DNA of 64,000 nucleotides from Paenochrobactrum pullorum (GCF_041929845.1 NZ_JBHEEH010000003.1:1-64000), one strand, 5' to 3'. Positions 53,309 through 62,771 are shown, numbered from the stretch's first letter. Numbers and translations: made by a program. Notes: generated by a model not told the origin, from the sequence alone.

Positions 53309-54688
53309 TCAGCCTTTACGCAAGTGATAGGATTTTGGACGGGTCAAAGCATTATAACCCAAGATTGAAAGCGTAACACCATGTCCCGTATCCTTGCAGC
53401 CTGTCCAGCAGATTGCAGGATCAAGATAATCACAACGGTTCATAAAAACAGTGCCGGTTTCCAACAATTTGCCCAATCGGGCGACCCGCTGTGCATCTTG
53501 TCCCCACAGGCTGGCGGTAAGCCCGAAATGACTGTCATTCATCAGTGCAACGGCTTCTTCATCTGATGAAACTTTCATCACCGCTACCACGGGCCCAAAA
53601 CTCTCATCACGCATAATACGCATTGCATGGGTCACATCGGTTAAAAGCTGTGGCGCAAGATAGGCACCGCCATCATCTTCAGGAAAGGCAGATGCGGGTA
53701 TAAGAAGCTGTGCTCCCGCCTCAACAGCTTCGGAAATCTGGCCGCGGATTTCATCCGCAAATCGACGATGCGCCATCGGACCTATTGTGGTGGAAGCATC
53801 AAAAGGGTTGCCAAGTTTCAAACGCAGAATTTCTGTAACCGACTTTTCGACAAAAGCCTCAAAAAGCGCTTCGTGAACATAAATACGCTCAATGCCGCAG
53901 CAGCATTGACCGGCATTGAAAAAGGCGCCATCCATCAATGAAGCAACGGCCACATCCAGATCGGCATCTTCCATAACATAGGCCGGATCTTTGCCGCCCA
54001 GCTCTGTGCCAACCGGCGTAAAAGTGCCGGCAGAGGCCTGCTCCATAGCTTTGCCGCCACCAACCGAACCGGTAAAATTGACAAAACCGAAATGCCCCTC
54101 ACCGATCAGCGCCGAACTAGTTTCATGATCCAGATGGATATTTTGCAACACTCCTTCCGGCAGTCCCGCTTCTTTGAAAACACGTTCCAAACGTTCACCG
54201 ACAAGTAATGTTTGAGATGCATGTTTCATCAACACGCTATTGCCCGCAATCAGTGCCGGAACAAGGGAGTTAATCGTCGTCAGATAAGGATAATTCCACG
54301 GCGCTACAATAAAAACGAGCCCGCACGGCTCTTTCTCGATCCGGCGTTCAAATTGTGCGCTGTCTTCAATGATGATAGGTGCCAAAGCCTCTTCGGCAAT
54401 TAAAGCCATATAGCTTGCCCGCTCCAGACAACCATTGAACTCAAAAAACTGATGCACCGGACGCCCCATCATATGCGCCATCTCGATGCCTGCCTCTTCT
54501 TTCTCAAGCGCGAGGCGCTTAATTGCGGCCATCACAATCTCAACGCGCTCATTCAACGGGCGTTGCGACCATGTTTTTCCGGCTGATTTGGCATGCGCGA
54601 TCATGTTACGCGCCTCTTGCGCTGTAACAGTTTCTCGGCTTGCAAATATGGTGTTATCGACCGGCGAAACACATGTTAAAGCGCTCAT
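53309..54688 (-). CDS. NAD-dependent aldehyde dehydrogenase
   Basis: 459 residues. Active-site Glu229 in TELGGKDPAYV and Cys263 in FNAGQCCCGIERIYV, cofactor-loop FTGSVGGGKAM, and substrate Asn in VAPWNYPY are all present. In the Puu route the aldehyde made from gamma-glutamyl amine oxidation is converted to the acid by such an enzyme (PuuC role). The gene lies between the oxidase and amidotransferase genes. It is shorter than PuuC, so it is a functional analogue rather than a clear orthologue. Confidence 0.85.
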   Translation of the reverse strand: MSALTCVSPVDNTIFASRETVTAQEARNMIAHAKSAGKTWSQRPLNERVEIVMAAIKRLALEKEEAGIEMAHMMGRPVHQFFEFNGCLERASYMALIAEEALAPIIIEDSAQFERRIEKEPCGLVFIVAPWNYPYLTTINSLVPALIAGNSVLMKHASQTLLVGERLERVFKEAGLPEGVLQNIHLDHETSSALIGEGHFGFVNFTGSVGGGKAMEQASAGTFTPVGTELGGKDPAYVMEDADLDVAVASLMDGAFFNAGQCCCGIERIYVHEALFEAFVEKSVTEILRLKLGNPFDASTTIGPMAHRRFADEIRGQISEAVEAGAQLLIPASAFPEDDGGAYLAPQLLTDVTHAMRIMRDESFGPVVAVMKVSSDEEAVALMNDSHFGLTASLWGQDAQRVARLGKLLETGTVFMNRCDYLDPAICWTGCKDTGHGVTLSILGYNALTRPKSYHLRKG

Positions 54689-54775
54689 TTACTCCCCTTT
54701 CCTGGCCGGTAGCGATGCTATCGTCAGTCAATTTTCAAATTATTGTCAGGTCTATCGTCCAGATAAGAATGCGCT

Positions 54776-56077
54776 TTAGTTGCCGCGGTCTTTCCAGGCT
54801 TCAAGCATTTGAAAATACCACATGCCGACAGCCATACCGATATTGCCCAAAGTGCGCCCCACCGGAAAACGCCAATGTTTGACATTGGCAAATACTTCCA
54901 GATCTTTGCCATAACCGCACATGGCATTCGCCATGATTTCACCGACAATATGCGATGTGGCAATGCCGTGACCGGAATAGCCTTGAGCATAATAGACATT
55001 GTCGGTGACATTACCCAGTTGCGGTATACGGTTGACGGAAATGCCGTCCATACCATGCCATGCAAATTCAATATCAACACCACGTAAATGCGGCAGGGTC
55101 TTTTCTATGGTCGGACGCATGGATTGAGCAAGACCGGCAGTGTCACGACCACTATAATTCGTGCCGCTGCCGAAGATCATCCGCCGGTCGGCTGTCAAAC
55201 GGTAATAATCAAGCACAAAGCGGGTATCATAAATCGAAAAATCTTTCGGGCTGACTTTACGTGCCATTTCTTCGCTTAAAGGTGCCGTGGCAATAATGCC
55301 AAGCGAAGCGGGAAACAACATACCTGAAAGTTTGCTGCGCGCCAGCTTATGATAGCTGTTACCGGCGATCAAAACCTTATCGGCGGTTACCTGCCCATAG
55401 GCTGTATGCAATACCGGTCGTTTGCCATAAATGATTTTTTCAACCGGCGTTGCTTCAAAAATCTGCGCACCAAGGCTACGCGCTGCATCCGCCTCGCCAA
55501 AACATAAATTAAGCGAGTGAATGTGCATATTGCGCCGGTTGATCAGTCCTGCGTGATAAATCTCGCTTCCCACATATTCAGCCAGATCAGCCCCACGCAA
55601 AAGCGCAACATCATCGCCCATGTCATGCAATCGGGCATTGCGTTCCATCTCTTCCAATTCCGGAATATGCGATGGTTTCCATGCCGCAAAAACATGTCCG
55701 AATTTCAAATCACATTGGATATTATATTTCTCGATGCGGTTACGAATAATATCGTGACCGTGCCAGCGTAAATTCCATACAAATTCAGGCGCATCTTTAC
55801 CTAATGTGCGGGCAAATTCGCGCTCCATTGCCTTGTCGCCCGAAAGTGAGCCAGTGATCTGGCCGCCATTGCGCCCTGATGCACCCCATCCGATGTGGTT
55901 GGCTTCCAGCACAGCAACGCGCTGACCACGTTCAGCCAGCTCCACCGCACTGGCAAGCCCTGTGAAACCACCGCCAATAATAGCCACATCCACATCAATA
56001 TCGCCGTCCAGTCTTGGGAAAGGCGCAACCTTATTGGCAGTCGCAGCATAATAAGAGCGCGGATAAGATTCGGTCAT
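54776..56077 (-). CDS. FAD-dependent amine oxidase (DAO family, PuuB/OrdL-like)
   Basis: 433 residues from ATG 56077 (an extension to 56188 overlaps the upstream gene). FAD motif VDVAIIGGGFTGLASAVELAERG near 29-51, then GWGASGRNGGQITGS, a loop where DAO-family relatives carry a His/Arg set, and C-terminal HGMDGISVNRIPQLG with YYAQGYSGHGIATS. It is predicted to oxidise gamma-glutamyl-putrescine or a similar glutamylated amine, giving aldehyde, ammonia and peroxide. It starts 25 bases after the ligase gene. Confidence 0.83.
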   Translation of the reverse strand: MTESYPRSYYAATANKVAPFPRLDGDIDVDVAIIGGGFTGLASAVELAERGQRVAVLEANHIGWGASGRNGGQITGSLSGDKAMEREFARTLGKDAPEFVWNLRWHGHDIIRNRIEKYNIQCDLKFGHVFAAWKPSHIPELEEMERNARLHDMGDDVALLRGADLAEYVGSEIYHAGLINRRNMHIHSLNLCFGEADAARSLGAQIFEATPVEKIIYGKRPVLHTAYGQVTADKVLIAGNSYHKLARSKLSGMLFPASLGIIATAPLSEEMARKVSPKDFSIYDTRFVLDYYRLTADRRMIFGSGTNYSGRDTAGLAQSMRPTIEKTLPHLRGVDIEFAWHGMDGISVNRIPQLGNVTDNVYYAQGYSGHGIATSHIVGEIMANAMCGYGKDLEVFANVKHWRFPVGRTLGNIGMAVGMWYFQMLEAWKDRGN

Positions 56078-56102
56078 TGTTGTTCCCTTATGCTCGTCGC
56101 GC

Positions 56103-57470
56103 TTATACGGACTGGCGATAGGTTTGCAGTTCAAATTCAGTGAGACGCGCCGCAAAAATATCCTGCTCCTGCTGTTTGCAGGCGGCAAAAGCCTCTACAA
56201 ATTCGGGATGGAGAATAGTTTTTACTTTGGCAGAATTTTTAAACTGCCGCAGCGCTTCATTCCAGTCGCGCGCCAAACATGGAAGATCAAGTTCATGCGA
56301 GTTGGTACTGACCGGTGCTGCCGGTTGCATCTTGTTTTCCAAGCCATAAAGCGCACCACCCAACATTGCAGCAAGCACGATATATGGATTGGCATCGGCA
56401 CCCGCAACACGATGTTCAATGCGTCGGCCAACACAAGGGCCTGCCGGAATACGTAAAGCACTGGTGCGGTTTTCATAGCCCCATGCGACAGTTGTCGGCG
56501 CAAGACCTCCCGGACACAAGCGGCGGTAAGAATTTAAATGCGGCGCAAAAGCCAGCGTCATATCAGCCATACTGTCCAGCAAGCCGCCAACCGCATATTT
56601 CAAGGCTTCGGAGCCAGTTTCGCTGCCATCATCAAAAATATTCTGATCATTCTTATCAATGATCGAAAAATGGACATGCATGCCGCTGCCGGCATGAAAC
56701 TGAAAAGGTTTTGCCATAAAACAAGCGTGATAGCCGTGACGCTGTGCGGCATTGCGAATGATCTGCTTGAAAAAAACCGTATCATCAGCGGCTTTTAATG
56801 CATCCGCCTGATGCAAAAGATTGAACTCGAATTGACGCGGCGCCCCTTCGGCCGTTGCCGCTTCCACTTCAATGCCGCAAGCCGCAGCAGTTTCATAAAT
56901 TTCATCAAGAAAGGCGGATGTTTCAGCTAATTCCGATATTGAATAAATATCATCAAAATTGCTTAAACGATTGGCCGCATTGGCCGTGGTCGGGCTTGCA
57001 GGATCAGCCGACGGATCAAGAAGATAAAATTCCACCTCTGTTGCAACAACAGGGCGCAAATCATGGCGGGCAAAGCGGTTTAAAACTTCGGCGAGCAAGT
57101 GGCGCGCATCCGCATAATATGGGCTGCCGTCTTCCTTGCTCATCCATAAATGTAAAAACGGCTGATCAGCTTCTTTGCTCCAACCCAGATCGGACAAAGC
57201 ACGGCCTGTCGGATGGCAAATACCATCCAGATCGCCTCTCTCCATCGTCAGGCAGGTTCCGGCAACGTCCGTTCCCCAAATATCAACCCCAATGGATGAC
57301 ATCGGCATACGTGTGCCGCCATGCAAAGCACTTGCCAATTTTGCACCGGGCAAACGCTTGCCGCGAAATATGCCGTTCATATCGCAAATGGCTGCATAGA
57401 AAGAACGCGGAATTTCAGTCTCCTGTGCTTGGGTTTTGGTGGCTGGCTTTGCTGCTGCCAAAATAGTCAT
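56103..57470 (-). CDS. Glutamine synthetase-family ligase (PuuA-like)
   Basis: 455 residues with the GS catalytic plan: N-terminal beta-grasp (YAAICDMNGIFRGKRLP), ATEVEFYLL, HHADAL-like GAPRQFEFNLLHQADA, the metal/ATP motif KPFQFHAGSGMHVHFS and the NRTSALRIPAG glutamate-binding stretch. It is shorter and more diverged than housekeeping GlnA and lies with oxidase, aldehyde dehydrogenase and amine permease genes, which points to gamma-glutamylation of an amine such as putrescine, isopropylamine or ethanolamine. The first gene of the minus-strand run; CTACAGTG motif 35 bases upstream. Confidence 0.85.
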   Translation of the reverse strand: MTILAAAKPATKTQAQETEIPRSFYAAICDMNGIFRGKRLPGAKLASALHGGTRMPMSSIGVDIWGTDVAGTCLTMERGDLDGICHPTGRALSDLGWSKEADQPFLHLWMSKEDGSPYYADARHLLAEVLNRFARHDLRPVVATEVEFYLLDPSADPASPTTANAANRLSNFDDIYSISELAETSAFLDEIYETAAACGIEVEAATAEGAPRQFEFNLLHQADALKAADDTVFFKQIIRNAAQRHGYHACFMAKPFQFHAGSGMHVHFSIIDKNDQNIFDDGSETGSEALKYAVGGLLDSMADMTLAFAPHLNSYRRLCPGGLAPTTVAWGYENRTSALRIPAGPCVGRRIEHRVAGADANPYIVLAAMLGGALYGLENKMQPAAPVSTNSHELDLPCLARDWNEALRQFKNSAKVKTILHPEFVEAFAACKQQEQDIFAARLTEFELQTYRQSV

Positions 57471-57504
57471 TCCGTTCCTCCAGTGCAGTCTTCTTGGTTA
57501 AATC

Positions 57505-57515
57505 CTACAGTGTAG
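57505..57515. promoter_or_regulatory. Predicted TetR operator before the ligase gene
   Basis: CTACAGTGTAG, a palindrome around a central G, is followed by AAAT and then CAAGCAA. The same core (CTACAGTGAAGAAAT, then CAAGCAA) occurs 2.7 kb away before the permease gene at 60191. Both targets lie in the amine cluster that includes the TetR gene, so a common operator is the simplest reading. Confidence 0.5.
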
Positions 57516-57787
57516 AAATAATAACGTCAAGCAACAGCTTGTCAGATAATTAAGGAATGTCATCCACGATCAATCCAACGCTGGCATTTTGTTAAATCGC
57601 GACAATCGTGCCGCTTAGAAGGGCTTTAAAAGCTTTTTTTAAAAACACATATAAGCCATCATGCTTGGCTCATCTCATGGAATTCAGAACATAAAACTGA
57701 TGCATTAAGAGGGCGTTCAAATTGAAAGCCCGATATATCAATCAATCCATCAAATACCGTTTTGCATGGCCAGCATTTATACATGTA
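57516..57787. other. Gap between ligase and TetR genes
   Basis: No gene was found. A short GGGC/GCCC palindrome near 57711-57731 follows the TetR gene's stop (minus strand) and may end its transcript, but it lacks a T-run. A TTTTTTT tract at 57634 suggests another weak end. Confidence 0.35.
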
Positions 57788-58483
57788 TCACAAGGATTGC
57801 ATTTTGCTTCTCTCGCGGATGCCATCGAGAAAAACCTCGACAGAAAGCGAAAAAACCGTGCTCGGCGCGAGATCATTATAAAGCGGCATGGCTTTTTTGA
57901 GCAAGGGATAAGATTTTTCGGGAAGATCTGCGACTTCGGCCATATCAACCGCTTCAGCAGGACGGATCAGCCCACCCGTTTCGCCCACCGCCAAACCGGT
58001 TATACACCCATACCAACCAAGACATAGCGCCGGAATTTCGCGTTCCGCTATCCCTGCTTCGGTCAATGCGCCATGAACCATTTCCATATGTAAAAAGTCG
58101 GCGTGACCGGTATGCAGAAATTTTTGCATCAGCCAAAAACTATTGGGATAACGCAGTGCTAAACTGCGATACTGATCTGCCAAATGCCGCATTCTGCCAC
58201 GCCACGGCCTGTCAGGCGGTGCAGGGCGAATTTGCTCTTCCATCCGGTCGGCCATCGCCCGCAATACCCCGTCTTTCGATTTGAAATGATAGAGTATCGA
58301 CATTGGATCATAGCCCATACGTGCGGCAAGTTTGCGGATAGTAAAACCGGAATCACCGGATTCTTCCATGAGTGCGAGTGCCTCTTCGGCAATTGCTTCA
58401 CGCGAAAGGCCACGCGCACCTTTGCTGTTTTTCAACCTGGCACCTGCAGCAGATAATGGAAGGGCATTGTCTTTATCGCTCAT
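57788..58483 (-). CDS. TetR-family transcriptional regulator
   Basis: 231 residues. The N-terminal TetR helix-turn-helix (SREAIAEEALALMEESG and FTIRKLAARMGYDPMSILYHFKSKD in part, residues 23-72) is canonical. The C-terminal ligand domain (YRSLALRYPNSFWLMQKFL onward) resembles the TetR_C group. It lies between the permease and ligase genes and probably senses the amine or a glutamylated intermediate. The CTACAGTG motif before both flanking targets is its likely site. Confidence 0.85.
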   Translation of the reverse strand: MSDKDNALPLSAAGARLKNSKGARGLSREAIAEEALALMEESGDSGFTIRKLAARMGYDPMSILYHFKSKDGVLRAMADRMEEQIRPAPPDRPWRGRMRHLADQYRSLALRYPNSFWLMQKFLHTGHADFLHMEMVHGALTEAGIAEREIPALCLGWYGCITGLAVGETGGLIRPAEAVDMAEVADLPEKSYPLLKKAMPLYNDLAPSTVFSLSVEVFLDGIRERSKMQSL

Positions 58484-58500
58484 AGGCTGACTATAGAAGG

Positions 58501-58530
58501 CTCGCCGGATTCTGACAAGAACCCGGCGAG
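58501..58530 (-). terminator. Hairpin after the permease gene
   Basis: CTCGCCGG and CCGGCGAG arms flank 14 bases that contain a further TTCT/AGAA pairing. It follows the permease stop by about 40 bases on the minus strand. There is no clear T-run, so it may be a weak terminator or a processing site. Confidence 0.45.
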
Positions 58531-58568
58531 TGAATGAACATTAATCAAAATATTGATTTAGCCATCAA

Positions 58569-59978
58569 TTAATCGGCCAGATCCAGCTTCGGAACCGGTC
58601 GTTTGAACATTCGCGTCAGATAAAGCAGATAGGAAAAACCAACTGCAACCCAGATAATACCGACAGTAAAGGTTGTGGCCGAAAGACCAGTCCACAGCCA
58701 AACGGTGAGCAAGAAACCAAATCCTGGCAAAAATCCGTAGCGGAACCAGTCAATGCCCTGTCTTTTCCCCTGATCAAAAAGATAGGTTTTGATCACCGAC
58801 AGATTAACGAAAGAGAACGCGGCCAGGGCACCAAAGCTGATCATACTGGCAGCCAGTTCAAGGTCGATTTCCAAAGCAATCAGCGAGATAACACCCACAA
58901 AAACAGTCGCCCGCACCGGTGTTCCAAGAGTTTTATGTACGGTTCCAAATAAGGTATAAGGCAGAACCCGATCACGACCCATCGCATAAAGAATGCGTGA
59001 AACACTGGCTTGTGCTGCCATGGTCGAAGCAAAAGTACCCGTCATATAGGCAGCAGTGAAGAAGCTGACCATAAATGCGCCGCCCGCTTTGCCCATAACT
59101 TCGACAGCCGCCGCATCCGGATCGGCAAAAGCCTGCCAGTCAGGAAATACAATATGTCCTGCCCAAGCAGACAGAATGAAAATCAAGCCCCCGCAAACAG
59201 TGCAAAGCATGATCGCACGCGGAATGTCACGTTTTGGATTTTTTGTTTCTTCCGACAATGTGGAAACCGCATCAAAACCAAGAAACGACAAGCAAAGAAT
59301 TGCTGCGCCTGAAACAATGGCACCTATTCTCATATTTTCACTGTAGAAAGGAGCGAGTAGCGACGGCGCACCATCACCTCCGATCGAGGTGAAAAATAAT
59401 GTGAAAAAGAAAGCCAAGAAGATAAATTGAAAGGCAATAATGACAAAATTCATACGGGCAACAACTTTAATACCAAGGATATTCAAGACCGTTACGAGTA
59501 GAATTGCACCCATTATCCACCACGACGCAGGCACTGACGGGAAATATTCCGACATATAAATGCCGATCAGAATATAGTTCAGCATCGGCAGAAAGATGTA
59601 ATCCAGCATTAAGGTCCAACCGACCATAAAGCCGGCATAACCGCCAAAGGCATAACGTGAGTAACTATAGGCAGATCCTGCAGCCGGCAGCACTTCCACC
59701 ATACGTCCATAACTGTAGGCCGTAAAAAACATCGCCGCCAAAGTCAGCACATAGGCGGCTGGCAAATGTCCTAAAGTAACTTGCGTTACAATACCATAAG
59801 TATCAAAAACAGCGAGTGGCACCATATAGGCAAGGCCAAAAAAGACAAGCGATGGCAGGCCCAAAACACGGTGCAGCTTATTTTGCTGCGGCGCGCTTAC
59901 GCTGGCAAAAGTCGAGGCATCGGCATAGGTAAAGGTTCTGTTTTCCGCACTGATATTTCCTCCCGGTTCAGGTTTCAT
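58569..59978 (-). CDS. APC-family amino acid/amine permease
   Basis: 469 residues from ATG 59978 (TTGGAGGATATC upstream). Twelve predicted membrane segments. APC features: LGLPSLVFFGLAYMVPLAVF in helix 1, GSAYSYSRYAFGG, FDAVSTLSEETKNPKRDIPRAI, and ILYAMGRDRVLP. It resembles PuuP-like amine importers and YhdG-type permeases. With the ligase, oxidase and aldehyde dehydrogenase it would bring in the amine that is then glutamylated. A CTACAGTG motif lies about 210 bases upstream. Confidence 0.82.
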   Translation of the reverse strand: MKPEPGGNISAENRTFTYADASTFASVSAPQQNKLHRVLGLPSLVFFGLAYMVPLAVFDTYGIVTQVTLGHLPAAYVLTLAAMFFTAYSYGRMVEVLPAAGSAYSYSRYAFGGYAGFMVGWTLMLDYIFLPMLNYILIGIYMSEYFPSVPASWWIMGAILLVTVLNILGIKVVARMNFVIIAFQFIFLAFFFTLFFTSIGGDGAPSLLAPFYSENMRIGAIVSGAAILCLSFLGFDAVSTLSEETKNPKRDIPRAIMLCTVCGGLIFILSAWAGHIVFPDWQAFADPDAAAVEVMGKAGGAFMVSFFTAAYMTGTFASTMAAQASVSRILYAMGRDRVLPYTLFGTVHKTLGTPVRATVFVGVISLIALEIDLELAASMISFGALAAFSFVNLSVIKTYLFDQGKRQGIDWFRYGFLPGFGFLLTVWLWTGLSATTFTVGIIWVAVGFSYLLYLTRMFKRPVPKLDLAD

Positions 59979-60190
59979 GATATCCTCCAATATCGTGTTC
60001 TTGTTATTTTCAGCTGATATTTTGTTTAAAGCTTCCTTCCAAAAATCGTGATGGCAAAATATCGCTGATAAAACTCTGCACAGTTGCTTTTATTGCCGTG
60101 CTGGATAGCTGGATCTTTCATTCTGCCGCCTCCTCCTGACGGCATATGCGATCATACGGCGCATCTTCAAAACATGCCTATAAGAATATT

Positions 60191-60201
60191 CTACAGTGAA
60201 G
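60191..60201. promoter_or_regulatory. Predicted TetR operator before the permease gene
   Basis: CTACAGTGAAG followed by AAATCAAGCAA matches the site before the ligase gene (57505) at nearly every place. It is upstream of the minus-strand permease gene at 59978. Shared by two genes of one cluster, it is a plausible operator. Confidence 0.5.
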
Positions 60202-60535
60202 AAATCAAGCAAAAAATTCATATTGATAAGTTTCATTTATCTTCATTCGTCCTACAAGATAGAAATTATATTTTTCTTAATTGTCAGAGATATGAAAAAA
60301 TCCGAAACTTTAATCTTATGAAACAAAGCATTATCTAAATTTGTAAAAAGAAGCATGGCCGCGCCATAAGCAAAAATCGGCTCATCATTTAAAATCTATG
60401 CACCATAGAAATGAGACTGCATTTACGGCCAAAATCTGATCCAAAAAAGTTTAGCCAGTATAAACTTTACCTTTTTTATCATATTATGTCTGGTCAAGAA
60501 AAACATTTTTGATATGTTAGCTGGAAGCGCAAGGC

Positions 60536-60554
60536 TTGGGGGAAATTCTCCCAA
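60536..60554 (+). promoter_or_regulatory. Hairpin overlapping the ribosome site of the anion transporter gene
   Basis: TTGGG and TCCCAA arms, plus inner G-T, G-C and A-T pairs, form an 8-bp stem around a 3-base loop. The GGGGGA Shine-Dalgarno-like sequence is inside it. If this fold forms in the message it would hide that site from TTG 60555, so translation probably starts at ATG 60570, using GAAAG. Confidence 0.35.
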
Positions 60555-60569
60555 TTGAAAGATCATTTT

Positions 60570-62000
60570 ATGCCCCTTTTTAAAATTGAAGCATCCGTGG
60601 CTCAGGCAGATAAAAAACGTTTCCCCTTTGATCGCGCCGGTCGCTTGACCTTATTGATTACGTTTTTAAGCCTGTTGTCGGGTATAGTTTTTTACAGCCA
60701 TTTATCATGGGAACAGACAGTCGCAGTTATGCTGAGTGTCTTTTGTATCGGCATGTGGGCAACCTCCGCCGTCCCTGAATATTTGCCTGCTTTTGTTTTC
60801 TTTGTCATTGCGATCATTTTTCATGCAGCGCCGCCGGATATTGTGATGGGCGCCTTTGTTTCATCAACCATCTGGCTTTTATTCGGCGGGATGATTGTCG
60901 GCAGCGCCATTCGCTATACCGGTCTAGGAAAGCGTGTCGCGATTTTACTCTCCGCCTGTATCGGCACGACTTACACAAGCGTCATTACCACAACGGTGAT
61001 GTTCAGCATGGCGCTTTCATTTTTCATTCCCTCCTCCATGGGACGGATTGTTCTGCTGGTACCAATCGTTATTTCGCTGGCCGAACATGCCGGATACAGC
61101 AAAACCTCGAATGGAATGCTGGGTATGCTGATGGCTGCCGCTTTTGGTACCAATATACCTGCTTATACGATTTTGCCGGCCAATCTTCCCAATATGATCC
61201 TTGCCGGTGCTGCCGAAAATATTTACGGAATTAAAATCGGCTATTGGAACTATTTGCTCTTACATTTTCCGGTGTTGGGATTTATCAAAGCCTGCGTATT
61301 GATCGCTTTGATTATCAAGCTTTTTCCGGAATCAACACCGCCTCAGATATATGAAGAACGAACAAAATCGGCGTCGATGTCGGTACAGGAAAAATGGCTG
61401 ACCCTAATCATTGTTCTGTCACTGCTGCTTTGGTTTACCGATGGATTTCACCAGGTTTCGCCGGGCTGGATCGCGCTGGCAGGCGGTGTTTTATGTTTGT
61501 GGCCGGGCAGCGGGCTGGTCTCTCCTAAATGCCTGAATGATGAGATCAATTACGGCACTTTGTTTTTTGTCGCCGGTATAATGGGGCTTGGTGCACTGAT
61601 TGCTCATAGCGGACTTGGCACGATAGTGGTGGCGACGCTGAGCAACTTTGCCGGTTTCGAACAGGGTGAAAGCTTGGGCAATATTGTGTCCATGACCATC
61701 ATGGCGATGATTGTTGCCACCATCACCAATCTGCCCGGTGTTCCAGCCGTTATGACGCCCGGTGCCGAACAATTATCAATCCTCTCCGGACTGCCGATTG
61801 AAACCGTGTTGATGACACAGGTTTTAGCCTTTTCCAGTGTCGTTTTGCCTTATCAGGCACCGCCCTTGATTGCCGCAGCACAAATTGCGGGCTTACCCTT
61901 ACGCAGCGTGATAAAACTTTGCTTCATATTGTTCATGGCAACGATCATCTTCATTCTGCCACTTGATCTGCTATGGTGGAAACTGATGGGCATGTTTTAA
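60570..62000 (+). CDS. DASS/SLC13-family anion transporter
   Basis: 476 residues from ATG 60570 (TTG 60555 is the longer alternative). About 11-12 hydrophobic segments. SLC13-type features: FCIGMWATSAVPEYLPAF, WLLFGGMIVGSAIRYTGLGKRVA, FFIPSSMGRIVLLVPIV and a late FSSVVLPYQAPPLIAAAQ with paired Ser/Pro loops. Members import di- or tricarboxylates or sulfate with sodium. The gene stands alone, so the substrate is open; citrate, succinate, malate and similar are candidates. Confidence 0.8.
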   Translation: MPLFKIEASVAQADKKRFPFDRAGRLTLLITFLSLLSGIVFYSHLSWEQTVAVMLSVFCIGMWATSAVPEYLPAFVFFVIAIIFHAAPPDIVMGAFVSSTIWLLFGGMIVGSAIRYTGLGKRVAILLSACIGTTYTSVITTTVMFSMALSFFIPSSMGRIVLLVPIVISLAEHAGYSKTSNGMLGMLMAAAFGTNIPAYTILPANLPNMILAGAAENIYGIKIGYWNYLLLHFPVLGFIKACVLIALIIKLFPESTPPQIYEERTKSASMSVQEKWLTLIIVLSLLLWFTDGFHQVSPGWIALAGGVLCLWPGSGLVSPKCLNDEINYGTLFFVAGIMGLGALIAHSGLGTIVVATLSNFAGFEQGESLGNIVSMTIMAMIVATITNLPGVPAVMTPGAEQLSILSGLPIETVLMTQVLAFSSVVLPYQAPPLIAAAQIAGLPLRSVIKLCFILFMATIIFILPLDLLWWKLMGMF

Positions 62001-62071
62001 AAATTGCCTTTTAAACTATCTATAGTTGATGTCTTTATTGTGTGGCATCAACAAGCACTTGCATAAAGAAA

Positions 62072-62096
62072 TAATATGACTACTAAAATCATATTA
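62072..62096. promoter_or_regulatory. Predicted iron-responsive operator (IRO box)
   Basis: A perfect inverted repeat with arms TAATATGA and TCATATTA separated by nine bases contains TGA-N9-TCA, the RirA-box consensus of rhizobia and relatives. It lies about 75-100 bases before the sigma factor start at 62173, in a promoter-like AT-rich region. FecI-type sigma genes are common iron-repressed targets. Confidence 0.6.
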
Positions 62097-62172
62097 AGAA
62101 TTATGTGCCATTGATAATGAATAATTACAGCATGCGGCTTTAACTCAGGCGGCACTATTAGCGAAAAATGTC

Positions 62173-62673
62173 ATGAATTGGGACCTGCAAGATCTGTTCA
62201 GAAGACATGCAACGGATATTGCCCGTTTTCTGCGCCAAAAGGGTCACGATCCCGAAACGGTGAAAGATATCACGCAAGATACTTTCATGCGCATTCATGA
62301 TAAGGAAAAGCATAAAAATATCAGCAATATACGATCTTATTTATTCCGTATTGCCGATAATCTAGCGACCGATTATTTCCGCGCGGCAAAGTCGCGTAAC
62401 CGCTATGTCACTGCGTCAGAAACATTTGATGCAGCAGATGAGAGCCCGGATCAAGAACGCGTGGCTGATTATCGCCAGCGCCTTGCACTGCTGGAAAAAG
62501 CCGTTGCATCTTTGCCGCCAAGGCAAAAACAAGTATTTCTGATGCATAAATTTGACGACCTCAGTCATGTCGAAATTGCACAAGAATTAGGTATCACCCG
62601 CAGTGCGGTTGAAAAACTGATCATGAAGGCGCTCGCGCATTGCCGTGAACAACTTGGCGAGCATCTGGAATGA
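62173..62673 (+). CDS. ECF sigma factor, FecI-like
   Basis: 166 residues. Region 2 (DLFRRHATDIARFLRQKGHD, ITQDTFMRIHD, FRIADNLATDYFRAAKSR) and region 4 (LPPRQKQVFLMHKFDDLSH, EIAQELGITRSAVEKLIMKAL) are both plain. It directs RNA polymerase to iron-uptake promoters when its FecR partner receives a signal from an outer-membrane receptor. A FecR gene follows after 126 bases, then a probable receptor. An IRO-like site precedes it. Confidence 0.9.
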   Translation: MNWDLQDLFRRHATDIARFLRQKGHDPETVKDITQDTFMRIHDKEKHKNISNIRSYLFRIADNLATDYFRAAKSRNRYVTASETFDAADESPDQERVADYRQRLALLEKAVASLPPRQKQVFLMHKFDDLSHVEIAQELGITRSAVEKLIMKALAHCREQLGEHLE

Positions 62674-62715
62674 CAATGCTTGCTTTCGCCTATAAAAAAA
62701 GTGAGGTATCAGGCG

Positions 62716-62771
62716 GTGTGAAACGTCTTAATAATAAGCCTTGCACAGCTGGCATGGTTACGGTTTCACAC
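62716..62771 (+). repeat. Inverted repeat between sigma and FecR genes
   Basis: Arms GTGTGAAAC (62716-62724) and GTTTCACAC (62763-62771) enclose 38 bases. It could fold in the message or bind a regulator before FecR. The significance is unclear. Confidence 0.4.

Larger units (their letters stand above)
59979..60569. other. Long divergent intergenic region
   Basis: Almost 600 bases separate the permease gene (minus) from the anion transporter gene (plus). It contains the predicted TetR site at 60191 and the hairpin at 60536. The frame at 60084-60338 has no ribosome site and no recognisable product. The AT-rich 60200-60520 part probably holds promoters for both sides. No RNA gene was recognised. 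Confidence 0.45.

Noticed and set aside
60084..60338. 84-codon frame in the long intergenic region
   Set aside because: No ribosome site, unusual composition, no relative, and it spans the predicted operator.
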